Positions 12,269 to 20,730 are shown, counted from the first letter of the stretch. The stretch: 64,000 nucleotides of DNA from Azospirillum ramasamyi (GCF_003233655.1 NZ_CP029829.1:401001-465000); one strand, 5' to 3'. Notes: generated by a model not told the origin, from the letters alone. A program made the numbers and translations.

Positions 12269-12676
12269 CTAAACGGTACCCCGCAACACCCCCGCCGCGT
12301 GGTCCAGCGCCCGCTGCAGTTCCGCCGGGAAATAGGGCTTGCGGACGAATCCGAAGGGCTCGCAATCGGCGGCGCGGTGCCGGGTCTCCGCATCGGCGAA
12401 AGCGGAGGTGAAGATGCAGCGGATGCCGGTGCGGGCGCGAATGGCCGTGGCGGCTTCGATCCCATCGCGGGGGCCGAGCAGGCGGATGTCCATCATCACG
12501 ATGTCGGGGCGCAGCCGGTCGGCCGCGTCGATCGCGGCGTCGGCATTGTCCTCCATACCGATGACGGTGAAGCCCAGCATGCCCAGGATCTCTTCCAGAG
12601 CCATGGCGGCAAGGCTTTCGTCCTCGACGACGAGGATGCGGAGGGGAAGGTCGGAGGCAGGCGTAAGATCTGTCAT
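12269..12676 (-). CDS. single-domain response regulator
   Basis: This 135-aa protein is a lone receiver domain: acidic pair in ILVVEDES (about 16-22), phospho-acceptor Asp in IVMMDIRLLGPRDG (about 62), conserved Thr/Ser in FTSAF, and Lys in RKPYF. No output domain is present, so it probably acts as a phosphate shuttle, sink or protein-interaction switch. The MMDIRL...GPRDG wording resembles receivers that partner HWE/HisKA2 kinases, but none is adjacent. It is convergent with fixX and has its own short upstream region; no nif-type promoter was found for it. Confidence 0.85.
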   Translation of the reverse strand: MTDLTPASDLPLRILVVEDESLAAMALEEILGMLGFTVIGMEDNADAAIDAADRLRPDIVMMDIRLLGPRDGIEAATAIRARTGIRCIFTSAFADAETRHRAADCEPFGFVRKPYFPAELQRALDHAAGVLRGTV

Positions 12677-12971
12677 CGTGCTCGCGCAGGTGCTGTCACA
12701 AGAATTCTACAGGAGCCGCGCAGTCGGCGAACCCAAAAATCGCAGGGTTATGACCAATGGTGCGGTCTGCGCCCGATGCATGGCGCAATGGACAGGTATG
12801 GCCGCAGCTCGGGCGCGGCTGATTGGGGAAGGACCGTATGCCCCTGTTTTTCACCCCGTCGGCGTACCATCTCTATCTTATGGCTGTTTTCAGGACCGAA
12901 CATCGCGGCCCTGCGCGCGTCCCTTGCGGATCATTGGCGGGGCCGCGCATTATTCCATGAGGAGAACGGCG

Positions 12972-13274
12972 ATGGACCTGCGTGTCTGTTTCGAGAACAT
13001 GGAGAGCGTCAACGTCAACGACGCGGCGATGATGAAGCACTACGCCAAGAGCTATCTGGCGGATTTCGACCCGGAATGGGCCGGCTTCATCATGCTGCCC
13101 CATGACGAGACCATGCGTGCGACGATGGAGCCCGCCTGGCAGGTCCTGATCCGCGACGCCACGCCGCGGACGGAGCAGGAGCTGCTGCGCTACATCGACG
13201 AAAACCCGATGGCCGCCTATCACGTCCATGTCTATCGGCGCGATGACGGCCCCAACGAGAGCAAGATCCACTGA
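12972..13274 (+). CDS. uncharacterised 100-aa protein within the nitrogen-fixation block
   Basis: The product begins MDLRVCFENMESVNVNDAAM and is acidic, with no signal peptide, membrane segment or recognisable motif; it looks like a small soluble globular protein. The ATG at 12972 has GAGGAG about 8 bases upstream. An in-frame extension exists far upstream but is antisense to the response-regulator gene and has poor composition. It lies between fixABCX and the convergent nif operon and is followed by a hairpin-rich repeat. No clear sigma-54 element was found upstream, so a nitrogen-fixation role is suggested by position only. Confidence 0.65.
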   Translation: MDLRVCFENMESVNVNDAAMMKHYAKSYLADFDPEWAGFIMLPHDETMRATMEPAWQVLIRDATPRTEQELLRYIDENPMAAYHVHVYRRDDGPNESKIH

Positions 13275-13320
13275 CGGCAAAGGGAGCGCGACCGGCGCCC
13301 CCCTTTCATTCCGCCTCGTT

Positions 13321-13494
13321 TCATATTATCGGGCCTAACGTCTGACGCATCAGACTTTAGGCTCGCCCTCAAGCGGCGGGCGCGGCCGTCCGGCCGCTTG
13401 CCTTCGCAGGCACGGGCCTGCGGAGCCGCAGTCGCGGCCCTTGCCCCCGAGCGTAAGTCAGTGCTTACGCTCGGGGGTATCACATCATCGGGCT
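13321..13494. repeat. hairpin-rich interspersed repeat, copy 1
   Basis: This is one of three related copies (others at 28424-28510 and 43183-43310). It starts TCATATTATCGGGC and contains an arm pair around GTCTGA...TCAGAC, then the shared core with GCAGGC-ACGG-GCCTGC and GGCCGCAGTCGCGGCC. It ends with a perfect 14-bp stem (CCCCCGAGCGTAAG and its complement, 13446-13479). It lies between the convergent 12972-13274 gene and nifW. Confidence 0.8.
13446..13479. terminator. perfect 14-bp hairpin before the nifW stop side
   Basis: CCCCCGAGCGTAAG and its exact reverse complement flank the 6-base loop TCAGTG. The hairpin is symmetric and lies between converging genes, so it could terminate both transcripts. 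A long T-run is absent. Confidence 0.5.
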
Positions 13495-13506
13495 GCTGCC
13501 GGCGGT

Positions 13507-13842
13507 TCAGCCGGCCGGCGACCCCAGCAGGCTGTCCAGCGGGACGAAGCGGTCGGCCATCTTGCGCGCCTCTTCCTTGTGGACCTTGAAGGTCTTCTCC
13601 GCGATGGCGTTGGACACCAGGAAATCCTGGTAGGCGCGTTCCAGATGGAAGCGGTAGCGCGCCGACATGCCGTCGTCGTCCAGCCCCTCCATCCCATGGT
13701 CCGCCGACAGGTAGTCGTGAAAGCGCTGCAGGATATGCAGGCGGTTCACGTTGACCACGCGCTGGTCGTAGGTGACGTGGAAGAAGCGCAGGAAGTCTTC
13801 CGCGGTTTCCAGATCGTCGAGTTCGTCGGTGAAATCGCTCAT
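13507..13842 (-). CDS. nifW: NifW, nitrogenase-stabilising/protective protein
   Basis: The product (111 aa) matches the NifW family in length and in conserved blocks: LETAEDFLRFF (about 10-20), VNRLHILQRFHDYL, and a C-terminal DRFVPLDSLL. NifW interacts with the MoFe protein and helps protect or mature it under oxygen stress. The start at 13842 has GAGGAG upstream (read on this strand), 14 bases after the cysE stop, so it is the last gene of the iscA-like-nifUSV-cysE-nifW operon. Confidence 0.93.
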   Translation of the reverse strand: MSDFTDELDDLETAEDFLRFFHVTYDQRVVNVNRLHILQRFHDYLSADHGMEGLDDDGMSARYRFHLERAYQDFLVSNAIAEKTFKVHKEEARKMADRFVPLDSLLGSPAG

Positions 13843-13855
13843 CGTCGAAGGCTCC

Positions 13856-14695
13856 TCACGCGTGCTGCTGGGTGGAAGGGGAGGGGCCGCACCCCTCTTG
13901 GTCGCAGATGTTGCCACAAGAGCTGCAGGCCACACCGTCCAAACGTATATCGCTAAGCCGAAATTCCGAAAGACGGATATTCCTGGCGGAAAGCTCAGAC
14001 GTTTCGGTTGCGGTGTGGGCTTCCAGCCGGGCTTCGATGCGGTTGATGTGGTCGATCAGGCAGGCGATGGCTTTGCCGACCGGGTCCGGCATCAGGTGAT
14101 GCTCCAGGTCGATGCCGTGATCCGGGATCTGGCTGCCGGACGGATGGCGTTGAGTTTCCGGCCGCACCACCCGGCCGGGGATGCCGACCACGGTCATTCC
14201 CGGCGGTACCGGCTTGGTCACAACGGAATTGGCGCCGACCCGCGCGTTGGCGCCGACGGTGATCGGCCCCAGGATCTTGGCGCCGGCACCGATCAGCACG
14301 CCGTCCGCCAGCGTCGGGTGCCGCTTGCCCTTGGTCCAGGAGGTGCCGCCCAGCGTCACCCCGTGATAGAGCGTCACGTCGTCGCCGACCTCCGCGGTCT
14401 CGCCGATCACCACGCCGGCGCCGTGATCGATGAAGAAGCGGCGGCCGATGGCGGCGCCGGGATGGATGTCGATGTTGGTCACCGCGCGCGCCACATAGGA
14501 CAGGAAACGCGCCGGCCAGCGCAGCCCCCGCCGCCAGGCCGCGTTGGCGAAGCGGTAGATCACCAGCGCATGGATGCCGGGGTAGCAGGTCAGCACGTCG
14601 AAGACGTTGCGCGCCGCCGGATCGCGGTCGAACACGCAGGCGACGTCCTCGCGCAGCAGGGCCAGAATGCCCGGAGAGCTTGCTGGCCCGGTCAT
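13856..14695 (-). CDS. cysE: nif-linked serine O-acetyltransferase with cysteine-rich tail
   Basis: The product (279 aa) acetylates serine to O-acetylserine, the cysteine precursor; a nif-linked copy can raise cysteine supply for NifS. Hexapeptide repeats run from about residue 85 to 180 and include [28 protein letters not shown] and [18 protein letters not shown]. The C-terminal part (about 200-279) goes beyond the usual fold and carries Cys257, Cys260, Cys264 and Cys269 (C-X2-C-X3-C-X4-C). Its start overlaps the nifV stop (ATGA). Its place in the operon equals that of nifP/cysE in other diazotrophs. Confidence 0.93.
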   Translation of the reverse strand: MTGPASSPGILALLREDVACVFDRDPAARNVFDVLTCYPGIHALVIYRFANAAWRRGLRWPARFLSYVARAVTNIDIHPGAAIGRRFFIDHGAGVVIGETAEVGDDVTLYHGVTLGGTSWTKGKRHPTLADGVLIGAGAKILGPITVGANARVGANSVVTKPVPPGMTVVGIPGRVVRPETQRHPSGSQIPDHGIDLEHHLMPDPVGKAIACLIDHINRIEARLEAHTATETSELSARNIRLSEFRLSDIRLDGVACSSCGNICDQEGCGPSPSTQQHA

Positions 14696-15813
14696 GTCGC
14701 CGCCTCCAGGAAGGCATGCAGTTCCTCGGCGGTCGGCGGCCGCTTGGCGCGGGTGGCCAGCGCGCGGACGCGCGGCAGCACCGCCTGCGCCGTGGCGTCG
14801 TCGCAGGCGATGCCGAGCCGTTCATAGGCGAGCTTCACCGCCGCGGTTCCCGAATGCTTGCCCAGCACGATGCGGTGCTCGCGCCCGACCTCGGCCGGGT
14901 CGAAATTCTGGTAGGTGGCGCGGTCGCGCAGCAGCCCGTCGACATGGATGCCGGCCTCGTGGGTGAAGACGGCGGCGCCGACGATCGACTTGTTGACCGC
15001 CACCGGCCGGTTGGACGCCCGCTCCACCAGATCGCTGATGACGCCGAGCGACCGCGTCTCCACGCCGGTGCCGATGTGGTAGAGGTGCTTGAGCGACACC
15101 ACCACCTCCTCCAGCGGGGCGTTGCCGGCGCGCTCGCCCAGGCCGTTCACCGTGGTGTTGACATGGGTGGCGCCGCCCAGCACCGCGGCCAGCGAATTGG
15201 CGTTGGCGAGGCCGAGGTCGTCATGGGCGTGGATTTCGATCTCTAGGTCGGTCGCCCGGCGCAGCCGTTCGATGCAGGCGCGCGTCTGGAAGGGGTCGAG
15301 CACGCCCAGCGTGTCGGCGAAGCGGAAGCGGCGGGCGCCGGCGGCCTGCGCCACCGTGGCGGCGGCGATCAGGAAATCCATGTCGGCGCGGGAGGAATCC
15401 TCGCCGCCGACGCTGACCTCCAGCCCATGGTCGCGCGCCTGTTTCACCCGGCGCTCGATCTCGGCCAGCGCCCAGGGGCGGCTGCGCTTCAGCTTCCGCG
15501 TGATGTGGATGTCGGACACCGGCATCGACAGGTTGACGAAGCCGACATTGCAGGACAGCGCCGCCTTCAGGTCGGCGTCGTGCATGCGGCACCACACCAT
15601 CAGCCGGCCCTTCAGCCCCAGCGCCGCCACGGCGCGGATGCCCTCGCGCTCCTCCTCGCCCATGGCGGGGATGCCGATCTCCTGCTCCGGCACGCCGGCG
15701 GCGTCGAGCGCCTTGGCGATGGCGATCTTCTCATCGAGCGTGAAGGCGACGCCGGCGGTCTGCTCGCCGTCGCGCAGCGTGGTGTCGTTGATGGTGGCGA
15801 AGGTGGTGGGCAT
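14692..15813 (-). CDS. nifV: homocitrate synthase
   Basis: The product (373 aa) condenses acetyl-CoA with 2-oxoglutarate to homocitrate, the organic ligand of FeMo-cofactor. It has the DRE-TIM metallolyase signatures: [13 protein letters not shown] near the N-terminus, [12 protein letters not shown] in the middle, and [27 protein letters not shown] and LGKHSG complete the pattern. The ATG at 15813 has GAGGTG upstream. A gap of about 149 bases separates it from nifS, and it overlaps cysE by 4 bases. Leucine-pathway LeuA enzymes are longer, with a regulatory domain absent here, which supports NifV. Confidence 0.94.
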   Translation of the reverse strand: MPTTFATINDTTLRDGEQTAGVAFTLDEKIAIAKALDAAGVPEQEIGIPAMGEEEREGIRAVAALGLKGRLMVWCRMHDADLKAALSCNVGFVNLSMPVSDIHITRKLKRSRPWALAEIERRVKQARDHGLEVSVGGEDSSRADMDFLIAAATVAQAAGARRFRFADTLGVLDPFQTRACIERLRRATDLEIEIHAHDDLGLANANSLAAVLGGATHVNTTVNGLGERAGNAPLEEVVVSLKHLYHIGTGVETRSLGVISDLVERASNRPVAVNKSIVGAAVFTHEAGIHVDGLLRDRATYQNFDPAEVGREHRIVLGKHSGTAAVKLAYERLGIACDDATAQAVLPRVRALATRAKRPPTAEELHAFLEAAT

Positions 15814-15962
15814 GGAGGCACCTCGCACGCGGGGGCGGCGATTGCCCCCCAAGTAAGTGTCGCAGGCCGGGCCGGGGATCCGCCCCGACGGGGTGTCGTC
15901 GGGCGGGGTGCCGGGACGGGCCATCGACCCGGCCTGCGATTCCGGTGTAACGAACTGAGCCG

Positions 15963-17213
15963 TTACGAATAAACGGGCGCGAATTCCTTGGGCTTGCCGG
16001 CTTCCTGCTGCCAGTAGGGCGACAGGCTGCGCAGCTTGGCGATGATGCCCGGCACCACGGCGATGACCCGGTCGATCTCCTCCTCCGTCGTGTCGCGTGA
16101 CAGCGAGAAGCGGGTGGCGCCATGGGCCGCGGTGTAGGGCACGCCCATGGCGCGCATGACGTGGCTGGGCTCCAGCGAGCCCGAGGTGCAGGCGGAGCCG
16201 GAGGAGGCCGCGATTCCCGCCTCGTTCAGCAGGAGGAGGATCGCCTCGCCCTCGATATACTCGAAGGCGATGTTGCAGGTGTTGGGCAGGCGGTTGTCGG
16301 GGTTGCCGGTGACGAAGCAGCTCGGCACCGCGGCCAGGATCGCCTGTTCCAGCTTGTCGCGCAGCGCCTTCACCCGCGTGTTCTCGTCGCCCATATGGAG
16401 GAGCGCCAGCTGGGCGGCGGCGCCCAGCCCGACGATGCCGGGCGCGTTCTCGGTGCCGGCGCGGCGCGAGCGTTCCTGATGGCCGCCGCGCAGCATCGGG
16501 CGGTAGCGCAGGCCGCGCTTGACGTAGAGCGCGCCGATGCCCTTGGGGGCGTGCAGCTTGTGGCCGGACAGCGACAGCATGTCGATGGCGCTGTCGGCCA
16601 GCTTCATCGGGATCTTGCCGACCGACTGCACCGCGTCGGTGTGGAAGAGGGCGCCGACCTCCTTGGCCATGCGCGCCAGTTCCTCCACCGGGAAGATCGT
16701 CCCGGTCTCGTTGTTGGCCCACATCATGGAGACGATGGCGACCCGGTCGGACAGGGCGGCGCGGTAGGCCTCCATGTCGAGGTTGCCCTTGCCGTCCACC
16801 GGGATGCGGTGGACCGTGAAACCGCGCTTCTTCTCCAGATATTCGCAGAGCGCCAGCACGCCGGGGTGCTCGACCACGCTGGTGACGATCTCGCGCTTCT
16901 TCGGATAGGCTTCCAGCGCCGACAGGATGGCGGTGTTGTCGCTTTCCGTCCCGCCGGAGGTGAAGACGATCTCGCTGTCATGGGCGGCCCCCAGCAGGGC
17001 CTGGACTTGGCAGCGCGCCCATTCGATCTTGCCGCCCACCGCGGCGCCGAAGCCGTGCATCGAGGACGGGTTGCCGAAATGGTCGGTGAAGAGCGGCAGC
17101 ATCTCCTGCAGCACTTCCGGGTCGACGCGGGTGGTGGCGTTGTTGTCGAGATAGATGCCCTGACTCATGGTTTGGCGACTCATGGTTTGGCGACTCATGG
17201 TTTGGCGGCTCAT
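15963..17213 (-). CDS. nifS: NifS cysteine desulfurase
   Basis: The product (416 aa from the outermost start) is a PLP enzyme that releases sulfur from cysteine for nitrogenase Fe-S clusters, handing it to Nif[15 protein letters not shown] opens the fold; the PLP lysine is Lys219 in SLSGHK, and the active-site cysteine is Cys342 in SSGSACTSG. The N-terminus is odd: a 15-base repeat gives four in-frame ATGs (17213, 17198, 17183, 17168), so the protein could begin with MSRQT three times or directly with [10 protein letters not shown]. The outermost ATG has AAGGGGAG at good spacing. It lies 15 bases after nifU. Confidence 0.95.
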   Translation of the reverse strand: MSRQTMSRQTMSRQTMSQGIYLDNNATTRVDPEVLQEMLPLFTDHFGNPSSMHGFGAAVGGKIEWARCQVQALLGAAHDSEIVFTSGGTESDNTAILSALEAYPKKREIVTSVVEHPGVLALCEYLEKKRGFTVHRIPVDGKGNLDMEAYRAALSDRVAIVSMMWANNETGTIFPVEELARMAKEVGALFHTDAVQSVGKIPMKLADSAIDMLSLSGHKLHAPKGIGALYVKRGLRYRPMLRGGHQERSRRAGTENAPGIVGLGAAAQLALLHMGDENTRVKALRDKLEQAILAAVPSCFVTGNPDNRLPNTCNIAFEYIEGEAILLLLNEAGIAASSGSACTSGSLEPSHVMRAMGVPYTAAHGATRFSLSRDTTEEEIDRVIAVVPGIIAKLRSLSPYWQQEAGKPKEFAPVYS

Positions 17214-17225
17214 GGCTTGGCGCTC
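17166..17225 (-). repeat. 15-base tandem repeat carrying four nifS start codons
   Basis: Four units of about 15 bases (CATGGTTTGGCGACT on the + strand and close variants) begin at 17166, 17181, 17196 and 17211. Each supplies an in-frame ATG for nifS on the - strand, encoding MSRQT units. Only the outermost ATG is well placed for the Shine-Dalgarno AAGGGGAG at 17223-17230. Confidence 0.9.
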
Positions 17226-17228
17226 CCC

Positions 17229-18152
17229 TTAGCCCGCATGGGCCGGCATGAGGGACGCGGGCTTGACCCGCACGAACTCGCCGAGCCTCTCGACCAGCTT
17301 CATCTGCACGCCCATCATCGTGCCGGCCGACTGCGAACAGCCGGAGCAGGCGCCGGAGAGCCGCACATAGATGTCCTTGCCGTCGATGTCGACCAGTTCC
17401 ACGTCGCCGCCGTCGCGCTGGATTTGCGGGCGCATCTCCTCGATGGCGCTCATGATGGCCTGCATGCGCTGGACATTCGTCAGCTTGGGCGCCGCGGCCG
17501 TTTCCGCCTTGGGCTCCAGCGGCTTGATGGCGTCGAGGCCGACGGTGCCGGGGGCATGCTTCTTGGCGGGCGTCAGGGCGCCGGTCTTCGCCAGCACCTC
17601 TTCCAGCACCTCCTCGATCTTCTCGTGGCAGGTCTGGCAGGAGCCGCCGGCCTTGGTGTAGTGGGTGACTTCCTCAAGCGTGGTCAGGCCGTTGACGCTC
17701 ACCGCGCGCTCGATCATCGCGGCGTCGATGCCGAAGCATTTGCAGACCAGTTCGCCTTCCTCGTGGTCGTCTTCCCACGCTTCGCCCTTGTAGTTGGCGA
17801 TGGCGGCGCGCAGCGCCTCGGCGCCCATGACGGAACAGTGCATCTTCTCCGGCGGCAGGCCGCCGAGATACTCGGCGATGTCGCGGTTGGTCAGGGTCAG
17901 CGCCTCGTCCACCGTCTTGCCGATGATCATCTCGGTCAGCGCCGAGGAGGAGGCGATGGCCGAGCCGCAGCCGAAGGTCTGGAACTTAGCGTCCTGGATG
18001 ATCTGGGTGTCGGGATCGACCTTCAGCATCAGACGCAGCGCGTCGCCGCAGGTGATGGAGCCGACCTCGCCGACCGCGTTGGCGCTGTCCAGGACACCGG
18101 AGTTCTTCGGGTTGAAGAAGTGTTCCTTGACCTTGTCGGTGTAGTTCCACAT
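17229..18152 (-). CDS. nifU: NifU Fe-S cluster scaffold protein
   Basis: The product (307 aa) has the full three-part NifU design. An N-terminal IscU-like domain carries Cys35, Cys62 and Cys106; a central [2Fe-2S] region carries C137-X-C139 and C172-X2-C175; a C-terminal Nfu domain carries C269-X2-C272. It assembles Fe-S clusters with NifS-derived sulfur and delivers them to nitrogenase components. The gene lies between the iscA-like gene (57 bases upstream) and nifS (15 bases downstream). All expected cysteines are present. Confidence 0.97.
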   Translation of the reverse strand: MWNYTDKVKEHFFNPKNSGVLDSANAVGEVGSITCGDALRLMLKVDPDTQIIQDAKFQTFGCGSAIASSSALTEMIIGKTVDEALTLTNRDIAEYLGGLPPEKMHCSVMGAEALRAAIANYKGEAWEDDHEEGELVCKCFGIDAAMIERAVSVNGLTTLEEVTHYTKAGGSCQTCHEKIEEVLEEVLAKTGALTPAKKHAPGTVGLDAIKPLEPKAETAAAPKLTNVQRMQAIMSAIEEMRPQIQRDGGDVELVDIDGKDIYVRLSGACSGCSQSAGTMMGVQMKLVERLGEFVRVKPASLMPAHAG

Positions 18153-18209
18153 GTCGCTGCTGCCTTTCCGTGGGTGCGCGCCTAGGGGAAGAGCTGTCCG
18201 GGGGCGGGA

Positions 18210-18602
18210 TCAGTGCGTCGAATAGGGGGCCGACGAGCCGCAGTCGGACGAGGAGGTGGAACAGGAGCTTCCGCCTTCACCGGCCGAGAAGGACTTGCCG
18301 CAGCCGCAGTTGCTGGTCGCGTTCGGGTTGTCGAACTTGAAGCCGGAGCCTTCGATGCCCTCGACGAAATCGACGACGACGCCGGACAGGAAGGGCTGGC
18401 TGTTGGCGTCGACGAAGATGGTGACCGGGCCGAAGCTGAGCACCGCGTCGTCGTCGCCGGCCGCCGCCTCGAGGCCCATCTGGTATTTCAGGCCGGCGCA
18501 GCCGCCGTCGGTCACCGCGATCCGCAAACCGGCGGCGCCGCCGCCCGACTTCGCCAGGACCCGTTCCAGGGTGGAAACCGCCGCATCTGTCAGAGTCACC
18601 AT
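18210..18602 (-). CDS. IscA/HesB-type Fe-S assembly protein, nif-linked
   Basis: The product (130 aa) is an A-type Fe-S carrier: Cys35 in DGGCAGLKY and the C-terminal Cys99-X-Cys101 pair (NCGCGKSF) are the cluster/iron ligands. Nif-linked copies at this position are known as iscA-nif, hesB or iscN. Beyond the usual end (about residue 106) it has a Ser/Gly-rich tail with two more cysteines (C114, C121). The start at 18602 has GAGGAGG upstream. It is the first gene of the nif operon, about 46 bases from the predicted sigma-54 start site. Confidence 0.92.
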   Translation of the reverse strand: MVTLTDAAVSTLERVLAKSGGGAAGLRIAVTDGGCAGLKYQMGLEAAAGDDDAVLSFGPVTIFVDANSQPFLSGVVVDFVEGIEGSGFKFDNPNATSNCGCGKSFSAGEGGSSCSTSSSDCGSSAPYSTH

Positions 18603-18659
18603 GTCCCGCCTCCTCAAGCCGCGTTGCCGGGGATGCCGGCCGATCTGACGGGGAATAAA

Positions 18660-18674
18660 GCAAGCGGTGTGCCA
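18660..18674 (-). promoter_or_regulatory. sigma-54 promoter of the iscA-like/nifUSV-cysE-nifW operon
   Basis: On the - strand TGGCACACCGCTTGC is a perfect TGGCAC-N5-TTGC element. The predicted start site is near 18648, just upstream of the iscA-like ATG at 18602. A TGT-N10-ACA site lies about 100 bases further upstream. Confidence 0.9.
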
Positions 18675-18774
18675 ATGGGGCAAAGCATTGATATGAAAGG
18701 ATTGTCAGGCTGGGCGGGCGTGGCGAAAGTCCGACAAAGTTCCGCAAGCGAACCATTTTGTCGGGTTTGGCGCG

Positions 18775-18790
18775 TGTCGCCTTTGCGACA
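18775..18790. promoter_or_regulatory. NifA-type upstream activator site
   Basis: TGTCGCCTTTGCGACA is identical to the proximal fixA site at 8397-8412 and fits TGT-N10-ACA. It is palindromic and lies between the leftward nif operon and the rightward 18925 gene, so it could serve both. Confidence 0.8.
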
Positions 18791-18852
18791 GCCGCGACAC
18801 TTCGCCGCACAAAAATATTATGGTCTTTCCCCGCTCCTGCGCGCGTACCATG

Positions 18853-18867
18853 TGGTGTCGTCGGTGC
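18853..18867 (+). promoter_or_regulatory. possible weak sigma-54 promoter for the 18925 gene
   Basis: TGGTGTCGTCGGTGC keeps the essential GG and GC doublets at the right 10-base spacing but departs from TGGCAC/TTGC elsewhere. It lies about 58 bases before the ATG and 63 bases after the NifA-type site. Confidence 0.35.
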
Positions 18868-18924
18868 GTCGGATGGTTGATTTTCTCAACGGAAAATCCA
18901 GGCAGCGGAAAGGCGAGGGAAGCG

Positions 18925-19437
18925 ATGGGCGACGAACCGATCGAACTCAGGATGTCGAACGGCCGCATGGCCTTCGGTGATGTGCCGGAACGGATCGACG
19001 AACTGTTGCAGGAGGCGGTGAAGGCCCGCGACATGCCGGACAGCTGCGAGGCGCTGTTGTGGGAGGCCCATCGCATGGGGCCCCGGGTGCTGCCGGTCTT
19101 CTATGCGCTCTACAAATTCTACTTCAACCGCAAGAAGCTGGGTGAGGCGGAGCGGGTCGCCCGCATCGGGCTTGATGCCGCCGCACTCCAGGGCGGCTTT
19201 CCCGCCGACTGGTCGCAGCTGACGGCGGTTTCCACCGACTGGACGGCGGCCGGGCCGGCGCGCTTCTTCCTGTTCACCATGAAGGCGTTGGCCTTCATCG
19301 AACTGCGCCGCCACAACCGGGACAAGGCGCTGGCGATCCTCGCCAGGATGGCGGAGATCGACCCGGCCGATCAGGTCGGCTACGGCACCATCGCGGCCCT
19401 CGCCCGCGGGCTGGACGGAGAGGGCGGGGCGGCGTAA
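18925..19437 (+). CDS. uncharacterised helical-repeat protein divergent from the nif operon
   Basis: The product (170 aa) begins MGDEPIELRMSNGRMAFGD. The middle (about 30-150) is all-alpha, with ALLWEAHRMGPRVLPVFYALYKFYF and later DKALAILARMAEIDPADQ. This reads like two to three tetratricopeptide-like units, so a protein-binding role is plausible. No catalytic motif or signal peptide is seen. The ATG at 18925 follows GAGGGAAGCG. It shares the control region with the nif operon. A role in nitrogenase assembly is inferred from position only. Confidence 0.7.
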   Translation: MGDEPIELRMSNGRMAFGDVPERIDELLQEAVKARDMPDSCEALLWEAHRMGPRVLPVFYALYKFYFNRKKLGEAERVARIGLDAAALQGGFPADWSQLTAVSTDWTAAGPARFFLFTMKALAFIELRRHNRDKALAILARMAEIDPADQVGYGTIAALARGLDGEGGAA

Positions 19438-19448
19438 CGGCATCCCCC

Positions 19449-19488
19449 AAAAAAAATCCCCCGGCCCAGGGGGGAACCGGGCCGGGGG
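19449..19488 (-). terminator. strong terminator downstream of the ene-reductase gene
   Basis: A 10-bp GC stem (CCCCCGGCCC with GGGCCGGGGG, loop about 11 bases) lies next to a run of eight A at 19449-19456, which is a U-run for leftward transcripts. It ends the 19582-20697 gene and separates it from the 18925 gene. Confidence 0.8.
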
Positions 19489-19581
19489 CAGCGGGGATTT
19501 GCGTCTCGCGACGCTCTCACGACGTGCTCTCACGTCGGGAGGAATTGCGGCCCCTTTGGGGAATTCGGGGCCGCAAACCTG

Positions 19582-20697
19582 TCAGGCCGCGACGGATTCC
19601 AGGGCCGGATAGTCGGTGTAGCCCTTGGCGTCGCCGCCGTAATAGGTGGCGCGGTCCGGCTCGGCCAGCGGCGCATCCGCACGGAAGCGCACGGGCAGGT
19701 CCGGGTTGGAGATGAAGGCCTCGCCGAAGCTGACCGCGTCGGCCTCGCCCTTGGCGAGCGCGGCGTCCGCGTCGCTGCGGCTGTAGCCGCCATTCAGGAT
19801 GAACGGACCTTTGAAGGCCGCGCGCAGGACGGACGCCACATGCGGCGCCCCGTCCGGCGGGGCCATGTGGTGGCCGGGCCGGCCCTCGATCACATGCAGA
19901 TAGGCGAGGTTGAAGGGGTTCAGCGCCTTGGTGATCGCCAGGAAATGCGGCAGCGGGTCACTGTCGCTCATGTCGTTGAACACGCCGGTCGGCGACAGGC
20001 GGACACCGATGCGTCCGGCACCGACGGCATGGGCCGTGGCCTCCAGAATCTCCAGCAGGAAGCGGCAGCGGTTCTCCACCGTCCCGCCATACTGGTCGGT
20101 GCGGGTGTTGGTGCTGTCGCGCAGGAACTGGTCGATCAGATAGCCGTTGGCCGCATGGATCTCGACGCCGTCCAGGCCGGCATCGAACACCGCGCGCTTG
20201 GCGGCATCGGCGAAATGGCGGACCAGGCCGGGGATCTCGGACGTGTCCAGGGCGCGCGGCACCGGGAAGGGCTCCATGCCCGCGCCGGTGTAGAGCTGGC
20301 CCTTCGCCGCGATGGCCGACGGGGCGACCGGCGCGGCGCCGTTCGGCTGGAAGCGCGGGTGGGAGATGCGGCCGACATGCCAGAGCTGGGCAACGATCCG
20401 CCCGCCGGCGCCGTGCACGGCCTCGGCCACCGCGCGCCAGCCCAGCGTCTGCGCGTCGGTATGGATGCCCGGCGTGTTGGGATAGCCCTGGCCGGTGTCG
20501 CAGACCTGGGTCGCCTCGGTGATGATCAGCCCGGCGGAGGCGCGCTGCGCATAGTATTCGGCGGTGAGCGCGGTCGGGCAGTTGCCCTCGCCGGCGCGGC
20601 TGCGGGTCATCGGCGCCATGACGACGCGGTTCGGCAGTTCGATCGCGCCGAGGCGGAGCGGGGTGAACAGGTCAGGCTTTGCAGTGCTTTGCGTCAT
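19582..20697 (-). CDS. Old Yellow Enzyme-type alkene reductase (NemA/XenA-like)
   Basis: The product (371 aa) is an FMN-dependent NAD(P)H ene-reductase of the OYE family. Features: LFTPLRLGAIELPNRVVMAPMTR at the start of the barrel (about 10-32), AQLWHVGRISHP near 100, EIHAANGYLIDQFLRD (His/Asn substrate pair) near 180, and NGGYS and FGEAFISNPDL at the FMN-phosphate end. Such enzymes reduce electrophilic alkenes, quinones and nitro compounds. The ATG at 20697 was chosen because the upstream extension would cross an operator palindrome. It is divergent from a TetR gene, as in nemR-nemA, and probably repressed by it. Confidence 0.9.
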   Translation of the reverse strand: MTQSTAKPDLFTPLRLGAIELPNRVVMAPMTRSRAGEGNCPTALTAEYYAQRASAGLIITEATQVCDTGQGYPNTPGIHTDAQTLGWRAVAEAVHGAGGRIVAQLWHVGRISHPRFQPNGAAPVAPSAIAAKGQLYTGAGMEPFPVPRALDTSEIPGLVRHFADAAKRAVFDAGLDGVEIHAANGYLIDQFLRDSTNTRTDQYGGTVENRCRFLLEILEATAHAVGAGRIGVRLSPTGVFNDMSDSDPLPHFLAITKALNPFNLAYLHVIEGRPGHHMAPPDGAPHVASVLRAAFKGPFILNGGYSRSDADAALAKGEADAVSFGEAFISNPDLPVRFRADAPLAEPDRATYYGGDAKGYTDYPALESVAA

Positions 20698-20730
20698 GGC
20701 GGGACTACCCCCTGTTGGGCAAATCGGCTT

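Noticed and set aside
12700-12971. A sigma-54 or NifA site before the 12972 gene
   Set aside because: No GG-N10-GC element with supporting bases and no TGT-N10-ACA were found in this stretch.
14692-16722. A single 676-residue protein joining NifV to an upstream Arg-rich stretch
   Set aside because: The extra N-terminal part is an out-of-frame shadow of nifS; the NifV start at 15813 has a Shine-Dalgarno and normal length.
17166-17225. Short tandem repeat as a possible CRISPR-like array
   Set aside because: Units are 15 bases, contiguous without spacers, and lie in the nifS coding start.
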